Source of the DNA: Rosellinia necatrix
Lineage: Eukaryota; Ascomycota; Sordariomycetes; Xylariales; Xylariaceae
Direction: 5' to 3'
DNA length: 64,000 bases
Assembly: GCA_021209875.1 (NCBI GenBank)
Contig: JAGYVD010000009.1
Coordinates: forward strand, 1,302,001 to 1,366,000
Both the position numbers and the translations under genes were made by a program. The notes beneath the pieces are model-generated. The model was not told where the DNA came from. It made no database searches and saw only the letters and a program-made list of their open reading frames with translations. How positions within the stretch are numbered: the first letter of the stretch is position 1; the number at the start of each line of letters is the position of its first letter. Shown piece after piece: positions 47,717 to 58,998 of this stretch.

Positions 47717-50168
47717 TCATCCGGCAGAGATACGGGTAGGAGAGTTGGTACCAGGTGCGGTAATGGCGGCGTCGTCGGCTGCGTGAAGGGCTTGATCACC
47801 TGATTGGTACTCTTCAGTAAGCTGCTGGCGGTCAATCTCCAAAGAGGACACCTCACTGGCTTCAAGCTCTTCTTGGAGTGCGCCATATTCTTGATTGTCC
47901 GAGGTGTCAGGCGAGTGCTCATCATTAGATGGATTGGAAACCGGAAACTCCTTGCTAAAGCCTGGCAGTTTGAAATGACGTAGTCTAGGGTGCTTCGGAT
48001 CCATCACGTTTAAAGGAGCGAGCTCCTGCTCAGCAGTCGTAACGGGGACAGAATCGATACACGCTGACCAGTCTCCCTGGCCACTTTCTTCATAGGCAAG
48101 TCGCTGGAGCTGCAGAGTTTCATTACATGCCCATTCAAGGTTCTCGTACTCTCTATTCTTCCATCTCCTTTGAGAGTACGACAAGATCGGATCGAGAACT
48201 AAAGACAAAATAATGATGAGCACCCCAGGGATGTAAATGATAAATAGGCCGAAAAGGCTAATAGAGGTGTATGAAGTGCTGAGGATCTTCTGTTACGAAA
48301 TGTCAGAAAGCTAATTTATGATTCCACCAAGTCTTTTTATGAGCCATGCTGGAGTGGTGGCATCTTACCTGATTTTGGCAAAGACTCTTTTGGCCTTTAG
48401 TTGTAGCATTTACCTGGAGCCTCGCGAAATTCGGGTCGGTTGCACCATTTGCTGTATCGACAAGCGAGGCTTGTAAAAGCGACAGGCTTATGTTCCACCA
48501 GTTGCTCACGTCAACTTTCCACTGCCCATTAGGAAGTGGGCCTTGTATGATACCCGTCAAGGTTCGTGAAGACGCCAGAGACCGAGATCCCATTTTCCAA
48601 ACAACCGGCTGTATATCGTTTGGATAGTATGACATGATCTCTAACCACCATAAAAAGCGACTGACTCTCTTGTTCGGAGGGGTCGCATATATTGCCTCCT
48701 CCATTGTTACGGACGGGTCGACACCAAAACGTGAATATGCTCCCTCGATCGCATCATTAAAACTCGCAAGGGGGCCGCAGGAGTCTTTATTTGCTGAAGA
48801 TCCTTGGCATATTTGATACTGCATCATGCAACCTAGGGGCGATGCCGCCTCAGCGGGCTGGTAGGTGGTAATCCGCGAAGTCGTCAACCCATCGCGCCTT
48901 ACTAAATAGGATTCGTATTGCGACGGGATATAAGAGCGATACCACGGATCATATACTGGTTCGCTGGTATAAACCCCGTTCCCCGATAAAAAATATAGAT
49001 ATATATCGGCATCCGGCCTCCGTAAAGCCTTTTCAGGAAGAAAAGTACCACTCCACGCGTCACCGTCTGCTGTCAAAGAAGAGGCCAGCCTGTCAATTGA
49101 ACTGTCAGCAAGTTCAATCGAATGAAATTTAAACTAAACCAAAAGTTTAACTTACACTATGCCATAACCAGAAGCTGTGGTCATGTTAGATTCCATAATG
49201 CTTTGTGAATATGAGTCCCCGACGACAATCGTATAGTTAGAGACAATGGTGTAACCACGGTTTGTACCATCCCCCGTCGGCCTAATCTTAGGACCGTAGC
49301 TATAGCCGGTGTAATTTAAACTGCCGTGATACTGTGTTGGTTCGCTCCGGCCCTCGGTCATTAGTGGTGCGCAGTGGGCAATAGTTCTATACAGGATATC
49401 TTCATCAGGCTGAAGATTGACTCCTAGATGGTCGCGGATACTGATATATCCCGTATCTAGAAGTAGGTTGGATGTATTGCTTCGGCATATACCCTGGAAT
49501 GGACAGGGCGCTTGGCGATTGTATGTTGTATCCAAGGTCTTACGAACATAAGCTGTATTACTGAGAATGCCGGTTCTGGCGGGGGAATACACTTGCTGAG
49601 CATAGTTGGCGGCATTACTGATCAGAGAACCTGACCATTCAAGCCAGGAATTATGGCTATTGTTTTTTTCTATTAAAGAGTTGACGTAGCCACAATTGAC
49701 CCCATTGATCAACACCTCGTCTCCGATAATTGTTGAGATACTAGATGAAAAGCCACTGGCCAAGGAGAAGGTGAGCAAGCAGATGCTAGCGAAGGCAATT
49801 GGCGGAAGCGTTCGACTTAAGCTTTTCCGGGCTGCCTGACGCCATGCCCATGAGATCTGAATGAGCGACCATAGCCCAGACCCGGATGACGATGAGTTGC
49901 GAAAGACGGCCTGGCGCTGGTGGTGGAGTGTATCGCGATCTTCTGCAGCCGAAAGCTTCCGATGGATAATCGAGCATGCGATGCGCCAGAAGCGAGAGGC
50001 GACAATAGTGACAAAAAATGCCGTGAAGGATATGAGGACAGAGCCCTGTCTTCGGTCCAACGTCAAGGTGGCCCCGAAAACTGGCCCACGAGACCAGTTA
50101 GTCCACATCCCTAGATATACTTTATAATTCGACGCGTACGGATCTCTAGAGGAGAAATAATCCGCCAT
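47717..50168 (-). CDS. large fungal membrane protein of unknown function, three exons
   Basis: Minus-strand exons 50168-49156, 49101-48369 and 48289-47717 (introns 54 and 79 bp) give 772 residues. Three likely membrane helices: about 43-68 (SVLISFTAFFVTIVASRFW), 121-141 (PPIAFASICLLTFSLASGF) and 591-613 (LFGLFIIYIPGVLIIILSL). Between helices two and three lies about 450 residues with many Asn-X-Ser/Thr sites and several Cys, consistent with a glycosylated loop outside the cell or in the lumen. The C-terminal 150 residues are hydrophilic and acidic. This layout matches a common fungal family with no assigned activity; I do not recognise a catalytic motif. The start MADYFSSRDPY is the first in-frame ATG. 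It follows the HET gene on the same strand, 1.5 kb apart, with no sign of co-transcription. Confidence 0.82.
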
Positions 50169-51741
50169 TTTTCGTGGGACAAAAGAGACGAGACGAATTT
50201 GATCAACAAGAAAGGCGCAGGGCTCTGCTAATTATTTGGTAGCTGAGGGAAATAGTGTGGGCTCTGTATCTTGTTACAACATGCAATGAACGGTTGGTAC
50301 TGTGTTCCCAGTGAGACTAAGTAGAGACAGTGATTGAATGGAGATTAATCAGATGTGTGCGAACTGAATGGTTTAATAAATGGTGTACAGGGGAAACGGT
50401 AAGGTTGAGGGATGAGGGTATACACCATATCGTCGGGCCGCCTTCGTGGTGTTGCGAAGGGAATACGAAAACCCCAAGGACTTGAAAGCAGCCCAGTCCA
50501 TCTGTAATTGCAACACATCGCATGAGTTAGCAACATGCTTTGGTAAGGCAGAATTCTAGCATCACCGAGGAGCTGCATGAAGGGATCGTAACAGGCAGCC
50601 ATAATTGATCTACAATTCGAGAGGGAACACCCACCCACGCCTTGCGATGAAATGAATATAGAGAATTGAGCAACCGCAGTTGATGATAAAGCTGCTGGGG
50701 GTGAGTTGCACGTCGTCTATTCACCCTTGGCTCCCTCTTGGACCCCAACTAACGCCACATGTAGTCGAACGAATCGCAAGACGCTGTTGCTTTTCAAAGC
50801 TCTTGGCCCCAACGTTGATTTGACCAATCAAGTTGGCTTGATCCATGGTTCTCCATTGGTCCTATTCGCAGAATCCTGTTGGCATATTGTCGACGGCGAC
50901 GGCGACGGCGATAGCGATGGCAAATTACTACCTTCATCCCTGAATAGGGCATGTTATATATCGAAAGAGCGCGTGTCGAGTGATACACGATACTACACGA
51001 GGGTGATTGGAGCATGGATCGGGTAATACCGTAATCCCGCGTGTTCGTATTGTCCATTCCTATTGCACACCTCGGCTTTCGTGAGCCTCCCTAGGGGAAC
51101 TTCGGCGCTATTGCAAACAGCAACAGCGGAATTAGCCGTAGGGGTGGTGCTACCATTGCGCCCCTGACACACGCAGAAGTCCACTGCCCTTGCGCCTCTT
51201 GTTACCTCAGCGGGCGACAAGCTAAAGGGTCGGAACACACTGTCGTGGTCTCTTTACACCCAATGTTAGTATTGTAATGCTATTTCGAAGGATTGTAGCC
51301 CAAGGTACTCACATATTATATTATTTATGCTTTTCCAAGATACACACTCTTTTCATATGTCAGCTCGTGTAGCCGGTCGATGTATACGTGAAACTAGTAA
51401 CTTAGGTGTTGCATTACTGGGTTCTAAGCTTAAATATAGGCCATATTTTGCTGCGATTGCCGATTAGATTGGCACTCTAATAGTAAATGTGGTAATGAGA
51501 TGTGAAGCTTTGGAGGTTGAAACCCACTGGCCACACGCTATCTACCTAGGTAGCACCCATGCCTGGCAGCTGTTAGAGTTAGAATTGCAGGTGTGGCTAG
51601 CTGATATTATATTAACTTAGGTAACTGCTACCTTGCAGGTAGCAACTGACCCAACCAACTACACTTGCCATCTGCCGAAACATCCGCCGAAACACGCGCA
51701 TGTGCATATGCCTGATGGTAGCGGGTGCGCAAGACGTAAAG
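50169..51741. other. divergent spacer, no supported gene
   Basis: Between the membrane-protein gene (-) and the aminopeptidase gene (+). A (GGCGAC)n-like patch occurs near 50893-50920. From 51.25 to 51.65 kb it is AT-richer. It contains the promoters of both flanking genes, but no motif could be assigned. Confidence 0.55.
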
Positions 51742-53108
51742 ATGACGAGCGTGCTGCTTAAATTATTCTTTCTTGGGTTGTCTACCTCGCGAGTCTCCGC
51801 TTCGTTGCATGCAGACTCCCAGGTGGTTCTCGGACCCTCCACTTCCTTGGATCGCGATATTCCTGTTCATGTCGTCGATGATGCCATTCTCGTCGCCGTC
51901 CAAACCCATCCCGACCCCGTTGATGCGCTCGTGTCTTTTCGACCCGAATTAGCCGACGAGCTCGCCGAACCGCGTCTTCTCCACGTCTTCGGCCACGGCA
52001 CGCCGCAATGGATGACCGAAGGCGACAAGCTGCGCCTCCGCCGCAACGGCCGCAAGTTCAAGGACATCACCGATTACCAAGATGAAGTGGCGAGCTGGCG
52101 CACAGGCCACGCACACTTGCCCGAGCTGTCCCACCAGGCCCTTGTGAAGCCGCTCTTCCCCAAGATCTCGACAGACACCATGCGCGGCGCCTTGATGCGC
52201 CTGACCAGCTTCTACAATCGCTACTACGGCGACGTCTACGGCGAACAGAGCGCCCAATGGCTGCACGGCCACATCGCCGACATCATCGGATCCGCGCCTT
52301 TCCACTCTCATATCTCCCTCGAGTACTTTACCCATCCGTTCCCGCAGCCGTCCATTATTGCCCGTTTCGAGCCCAAAGTTCGCAACTCCTCTCTCCCCTT
52401 GACCATCATCGGTGCGCATCAAGACTCGGCCAACTATCTCTTCCCCCTGCTGCCCGCTCCTGGCGCCGATGACGACGGTTCCGGCACCGTCAGCATTCTC
52501 GAGGCCTTCCGCGTTCTAGCTCAGTCCGGCTTCGTCCCGAAGAACGGGCCCGTCGAGTTTCATTGGTATGCCGCCGAGGAGGGAGGGTTGCTCGGCAGCC
52601 AAGCCATTGCTCGCGACAAGAGGCAGCAGGGCGCTACTATCGGTGCTATGCTGGAGTTCGACATGACCGCCTACATCGCCCGAAACTCGACCCCCGAATC
52701 CGTCGGCCTCATCGACACGGATGCGGACGATGCATTGACCGCCTGGGTTGTCTCCCTGGCCGAGGAATATATCTCTATCCCCGCCGCGGTGTACAGCCTC
52801 TCCCCAGGCGCCGGCTCAGATTATATGTCCTTTACTCAAAATGGGTTCCCCTCGGCATTCGCGTCTGAGGGCAATCCCCTCGCCGAAGGTCGGCACATGG
52901 GAGACTTTGACCCGTACGTGCACACCGCCAAGGATACCATGGACGTCGACGATGATCTCGGTTATTTCTCATTTGATGTAAGTGCTCACACTCCGTTTGA
53001 TATGACGGCCCCCCTGATGTCTCTCTTTCATAGCACATGGCGAAGTTCTCGGAGCTTGCCATCGCCTTTATTGTCGAACAGGCAGGGTGGGACAACACTT
53101 GGCGGTAA
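51742..53108 (+). CDS. LAP1: secreted leucine aminopeptidase, M28 family (LAP1-like)
   Basis: Zinc exopeptidase releasing N-terminal residues from peptides. Exons 51742-52977 and 53034-53108 (56-bp GT-AG intron) give 436 residues. Start at 51742 was chosen because it puts a signal peptide first (MTSVLLKLFFLGLSTSRVSA); an in-frame ATG at 51700 would add 14 residues ahead of it. A propeptide of roughly 80-100 residues probably follows. Metal ligands and catalytic acid fit M28: His226 in GAHQDS, bridging Asp at 243-245 in ADDDGSG, Glu279/Glu280 in AAEEGGLLGS, Asp307 in EFDMTAY, and His394 in YVHTAKDT. SPGAGSDYMSF and FASEGNP also fit. The spliced 25-codon last exon, HMAKFSELAIAF..., completes the family C-terminus. 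One Asn-glycosylation site is NSS near the start of the core. It acts outside the cell or in the vacuole. Confidence 0.93.
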
Positions 53109-55494
53109 CGGATTGAACAAGGAATCACGATAAAAAGCCAGTATTATTATGATTGGATTGTAAAATGGTGGGAATTCGCTTGCATTGTGAATCTTTCGCT
53201 TCACGCCGGTAATATAGGGATCTAGCACAAAATATGTCGATTCATAGTAACATGAATCCTGTCCGGGCCACGTTGTCAGTTCGATTGGACTTCCATAGCC
53301 TGGTTAGTACTTGGGCCTTCACTCAGATTTTGCTCTGATTCCCCCGCAACTTGCCACCACCATGATGGAACATACATGCATGGGATGGGGAGATACATTT
53401 AGGTAGTACCGACTCCAAAGTCGTCGACGGATCTCCGTCGGTTATGTGGTCTCATGGGTACCGATCGCCCGGTAGAGTCACTACACCAAAATTCCACACA
53501 GATGCCTGGAACACGTCGCACGTAAATCTCTTTGAGCTAAGCACATGAAAAACTGAGGCGTACGGCGAGGCATTTGCTGGCCATCACCGACCCGATTCCT
53601 AATCTGGCGGCCATAAAAATTGGACGCTGATACCATATCAATTCTAAAACGTTGCTGTTGCAGTTGAAATGAAATAAGTTCGGATTCAGTATGCGAAGCA
53701 CTGTAAACTGAATGTGTTTTTATGTTGTTACGTAGTTAAGACGTGCTGCAGTTATGAAACGAGTTAGGTTTATCGTGTTAGTAAGGATGGGTAAAGCAGG
53801 CCTGCTTTTTATGTGTTTGTTTGACTTAGACGTAGTGTAGGTATTTTGGGTCGATTTGCCATTGCGTACTAGCCGTTTTGCATACCTAGGTAGGTAGGCA
53901 CCTACGTGCTTGGCTATCTACCTATTGGCACATATATCAAGGCATAATACGATCCCCTCCAGGGGTCCCTTATACTCATTGCATACTTCTACATTTATGG
54001 GGGCAAACTCTGTCGTGAGGAAATGCAGAACCAACAAGCCAGGTAAACGACTGCCTTCCTGATAAATACCCTCGAAGGGTGGCATTCTCAATATCGAAAT
54101 AATGTCAACTTTAGTTAACTAGCTCTAAATAACTTCTAGATAAATGCACGGCCTACTGAGAAATGGTACCCGGTTAACGACATCTTGTTCTCCTAATCTA
54201 CATGCTCTACACTTCAGAACTGCGTATCTAAAGTCATCGCTGAACTAGAAAGACTTTGTTGCAAGTGCTTTCAGCCGTGCGCTACCTACCGTCCGTCCTA
54301 AACTTAAGAACTCATGAATCGTAACCCTATATCTAGGTGCCTAGGCTTCTAGCTACGGAGGTCCTTATTTATGGGGGAGCGGACCGGAGGCTATGGTCGC
54401 ACGCGAAATATTAACTGTTTTTATGGATTATAGTGGGTAGGTAGGCTTACCTACTCTGCGCACTGCCGAACAATGAGTGTATTCTAGGTTTGGTAGTTAA
54501 GTGGCACCGCGTCTGATATTACATCATAATGCCTGATGTAGAACAACGTACCTAGTGTACACGAAAAGCGATGAGCTCACAAGACCACGTCCAATCGCGA
54601 TTTCAGAATGCATATGCCAACATTCGAGCTCCAACGCTTTCTCTAACACTACCATCTCACAGCGAATAAAATCAATCTTTGGCGTCGAATTCCCTCGCCA
54701 AGACGCCCCATCGCTGCTAGTTTTTCATACATGCGCTGCGAACCTACAGTATGCACAGTGTACTAGATCTTCGGCCCACAATTGATAATTCGTGAGAGAA
54801 GCGCGGGATGATCCGTCCGTCGATCAAAGCCGGGTCATCAGAGCTCGCACAGAATAACTTTATAAGTATGTACTTCGGTTGCTGGCTGGTACACTAGGTA
54901 GTTATACTGGTGAGTCTATTTATGATTTCCTTCGAGGATACGCCCCTTCTGGACTACATACATACATACTCAACTCTAATTAGCCAGGCAGAGATCATAG
55001 GCTTGAGATATGTAACACTTCCTAGCCCTAAACGACTCTAATACCCGTGATTTCCGCGCTGACGAGGGCCGATCTTAGGGAGTGCATGGTTACCAATGTA
55101 GTTAGCACAGTGTATAGCAAGCGTCATTCTCGCATCGCGGTGCAATACAATATGCACATACAGGTCAGTCATTCGCGAAGTCGATGACAATTCCTAAATA
55201 GGCGGCAGTGGGGATGTTACAAGTAGATCACTACTAGATCTAGTAGTTTAGCATCACGAAGCGTTGATTCGCACGCCCATCTCAGCTTAGTTGACGGTTG
55301 GTCGACTCTAGCGTATAATAAATGAGGTGGGTGGCTTACATCCCTAAAATTGGTCTACATACAGATGGAACATAAAAGGACAAGACCCCCCATCGTCGTA
55401 ACTGCTGCTATGGCCTGCTATACTATTTGCTATATTCTCTCAGCTACAGCTTCAAGTTCTTTGACACTTAACAGCGTTATCCGCATAATCCAAG
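53109..55494. other. intergenic stretch with TAGGTA-type words
   Basis: 2.4 kb with no supported gene. TACCTAGGTAGGTAGG-type sequence occurs at about 53883-53935, with further copies near 54330, 54430-54460 and 54550. The end is the promoter of the DUF2235 gene. Confidence 0.6.
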
Positions 55495-57351
55495 ATGGAG
55501 GAGAGAGATCATGTGAGGACTGAGAGTCGGCCCAACGATGAGCAGCCTAGGCTTCCTAGGGCTCTTCGCGCTCTGAGAAATTCAAAGGATGCTAAGAATC
55601 ACCCTCGAACACTTCTAATCTGCCTCGATGGTACTGGTGACCAGTTTGACAACGATAATAGCAATGTTGTCCACTTCGTGTCTTGTCTGAAAAAACACTG
55701 CCCTGAACAGCAAATGACATACTATCAATCTGGTATCGGTACTTATGATGAAGGGGGGCTAAGCAATGGCATTGGGGCTGCGATGGATATGGCAGTAGGC
55801 AGCGGATTGGGTAGGTACCTGTATAGTAATCAACTCAGTGTGTCTCTATATCAATCCATTAACTTGACCGCAGGGACTCATATCAAGGACGCATATAGAT
55901 ATCTTATGCAAAATTACCGTGAGGGTGATAAAATCTGCTTGATAGGCTTTTCTCGTGGCGCGTACACGTAAGTTTGACTGTTCTGCTTCGGTTACCCAGA
56001 ACAAAGTTGAATTGCTCACCATGGTACAGAGTCCGATGTCTAGCTGGAATGATCCATAAAGTCGGCCTGTTGCCGGCTAGTAACGGATCCCAAGTCAACT
56101 TTGCCTACAACTTCTACAAAGATGACTCGGAGAATGGAACAAAATTAGCCGAACAGTTCAAAAAGACATTCTGCACCGAGGTCAGTGTCTACTTCCTAGG
56201 GCTCTTTGATTGCGTTGCCAGTGTCGGCTTCTTCCCTCGGAAGCTCCCATTTAGCAAGACGGCCACGAACACGGTTCACTACTTCCGACACGCGATGGCA
56301 CTGGACGAACACCGGGCCAAATTCAAGGTCTGTCATTGGCAAAATGACCAACCGGGCGTCATATCTGATATAAAGCGTCGTGCAACAATCGACTTCACCC
56401 CCGTTGGCCGACTGCGCCGTTTAAGACACAATAAGACACCCGCCAGTATGAGCGCCAACCAACAAACTCACCTATGCAATCACGACGAGGTTGATGATTC
56501 CAGCGATGGTGTTTGGGACTCCAAATTCGAGGCGCAAGAAAGAGCGAACAGGCGTGATAGGGAAATCATCACGGATGCTCTTGAGGTGTGGTTCATGGGG
56601 GCACACGCGGACATTGGCGGCGGGGCCGTGAAAAACGAGAGTCGCCACATGCTGTCGCGGATACCGCTCCGTTGGATGATCCGCCAGTGTTTCGAATGTG
56701 ACACGGGGGTTGTGTTCGACATGGCGCGCCTGGCCGAGCAGGGCCTGGACGTCGTCAAGCTATGGCCCGAATACCAGCCGCCCACGAAGCCGACCGCGGG
56801 CCCCTCGCCCCGGCTCATGACCAAGTACAACAAGGGGACACTCGCGCCGGTGCAGCGGCGGTCGGTATTCCTGCCTATCGGGCACAAGGGGCACACCATC
56901 GACGACGCGCCCACGCGCGAGGCTCTCAACTATGTCCTCCCGTCCGAGTCGGACGAGGACCACTTCGACGCCATGCAGCCGCCCAACGACCAGCTCAAGA
57001 TCGCCAAGGGATGGTGGATTCTCGAGGTCTGGCCGGTTAAGATCCGCGTCCTGTCGAACGACAAGGAGGGCTGGGAGAAGAGGGTCCGGTTCAACCTGGG
57101 GCGGCGCCGGGGCATCCGCGATCGTGCGCCGAATATGCACTGGACGGTGCAGAAGATGATTGACAATGGGAGTTATACTTTGAGGAATCGGGAGACTAAT
57201 GGTACCAAGGCAAGTGACTACTACGCTTTTCCGCCCCCCTCCCTCTCCCCTGACTCCACTCCCCTGACTCTATGGTGGGCTTCGGGCCTTTCTCAACCCA
57301 TATAGTGTATTGCGCTAACCATAGTGTATGTAGTGGCGCGAAATTGTGTAA
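55495..57351 (+). CDS. DUF2235 (Tle1-like alpha/beta-hydrolase) protein, four exons
   Basis: DUF2235 is the catalytic domain of bacterial type VI phospholipase Tle1 and is widespread in fungi, where its substrate is mostly unknown. Exons 55495-55810, 55874-55967, 56030-57209 and 57334-57351 give 535 residues. Key parts: LLICLDGTGDQ (oxyanion region, Asp45), YYQSGIGTY, GLGTHIKDAYRYLMQNY, the nucleophile elbow GFSRGAYT with Ser132, LAGMIHKVGLL, FLGLFDCVASVG, RHAMALDEHRAKF, VWFMGAHADIGGG with His329 and Asp331, and PLRWMIRQ. The catalytic Ser and Asp/His regions look intact. Intron 1 (63 bp) keeps frame if retained. The last intron (57210-57333) starts GCAAGT, a GC-AG type, leaving a last exon of WREIV and stop. 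There is no signal peptide or membrane helix, so it is probably intracellular. Confidence 0.9.
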
Positions 57352-58998
57352 TATGCTTATACAAGCTCGGGATGGACGCGCTCCCAGCAATAAGGCCCGG
57401 CAATGAGGTATTGTGGTCTGTATGATGAATGCAGCTTGAATGTTGGCGATTGACATAACAAATACGCACTTCTACACACCCCTTCGTACTGATGGTTTGT
57501 GGCAACATAGGCTCTTGTGAAGCCCGGTTCGTGGACCGAGCGACGATGTCATGTGCGCATGAAGTACAATAGGCATATACCATATTTATACTAAATATCT
57601 AATTTCAAGTTGAGCATCCTCTTGTCTCATTCACTTTGGCAAGGGCTGATGATACCAGTCGAGTTGTAACTAGGCATCCCCTCTAGACAGAAATGTGTCG
57701 ACATCTATCTGCCGATAATGCCAAATATCCATGGTCGAGAATTTGCGTTGTTGTTATTGTTATCTTTGTTTCCTGTCCGGTTTGTAGTTCTACGGCTGCG
57801 GATACAAAAGCAATCCTTCGCAAACCAGGGGCAGCTGCATATTTCTGAAATGGCAACAACCTGTCAATGCTACTAGGCAGTAACGTCCAAGCGCAAGTGC
57901 CGCCGCATCAGTTAGTACCACATCGACACAAACCTCTCTACTACTTACCCAAGAGCTAAGGCAGGTGCCCATAACTCCTCCAATCTTTCCCTTCAAGTAA
58001 GGTACTTACCTAAGCGGCAGCCTGAGTACCTGCCTATCTACCTATAAGGTACCTAGCGAAGGTATACATATATACGCTCAATGTGCTTGCATCTGTCATC
58101 TCCCAGCTAACACCCCTTCTCATGCATAGTAGACTTGGACATTGAGTACCTACCTCCCTTAAGTACCTGCTGACCTTACCTTTCTACACTACAACTCCAA
58201 GGTACGACCCATACCTACCTTATAATCCCCTTCTATTCGCCACTTGTACCTGTGGTTTGAACGTAGCTGCCCTAGCCCCGCGGTACATATCACTTCCAAA
58301 ACTAAGTAGGTACCTACCCAAGGTCATACTGACCTAAGGGTACAGACGGTATCGGTGCCAACACTTAGCATATTTTACTCCTTGAGGTGGACTGGGATAC
58401 TTGGAGAGAAAATCACCCAGCAACTGTACCCAGGTAGTTAGGCTAGCATATGGCCTGCTACTTTGTTCTACTGGATAACAGAACGTTGAGAGTCAGTAGC
58501 CGAGTATAAATCGCATGCAGAATTGCGGTAGGCACTGCCTTCCATTATTATATGACGAGGAAGATCGCTAATCCGACTCTACTATTAGGTACCTACTTAG
58601 GTATTAGCAAGCGCACAACTCACGCCACGTGCAAGACATTGTCCCGTCAAGAAGCGCAGACTTGTGCCGGCAACTTGGGCAAGTACCTCCCCATCTGCCT
58701 ACCTACCTATTCATTGATGTACTTCATGTTCCTCGGGCCGGGACACATCCATCTCGTTCCCGCGGGGTCCTCCCATGCGTCACTTCCCATCCATCATTCT
58801 CCACCTCTTGCTTACCCTCTCGACCCGTTCTTCTTCTGCTCCCAACAGCCGGCAATCATACATGAGCGTATGCCCTCTGTTTCGGCGATAGCAACCAAAA
58901 TATGAAAAACACAATGTATTCCCTGCTTTTAACTATTTTGTTGATTAATTATGTAATTTTACTTCTTTGATTTCTGGCTAACTCTTTCCCAAAGCAAG
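57352..58998. other. intergenic stretch rich in TACCTA/TAGGTA words
   Basis: 1.65 kb with no supported gene. From about 58000 to 58700 TACCTA, TAGGTA and AAGTACC words are dense, with exact TAGGTACCTA at 58307-58316 and 58586-58595. It ends with the helicase promoter. Confidence 0.65.

Noticed and set aside
51700..51741. Earlier ATG for the aminopeptidase
   Set aside because: It would put 14 residues ahead of a good signal peptide; the ATG at 51742 is preferred.
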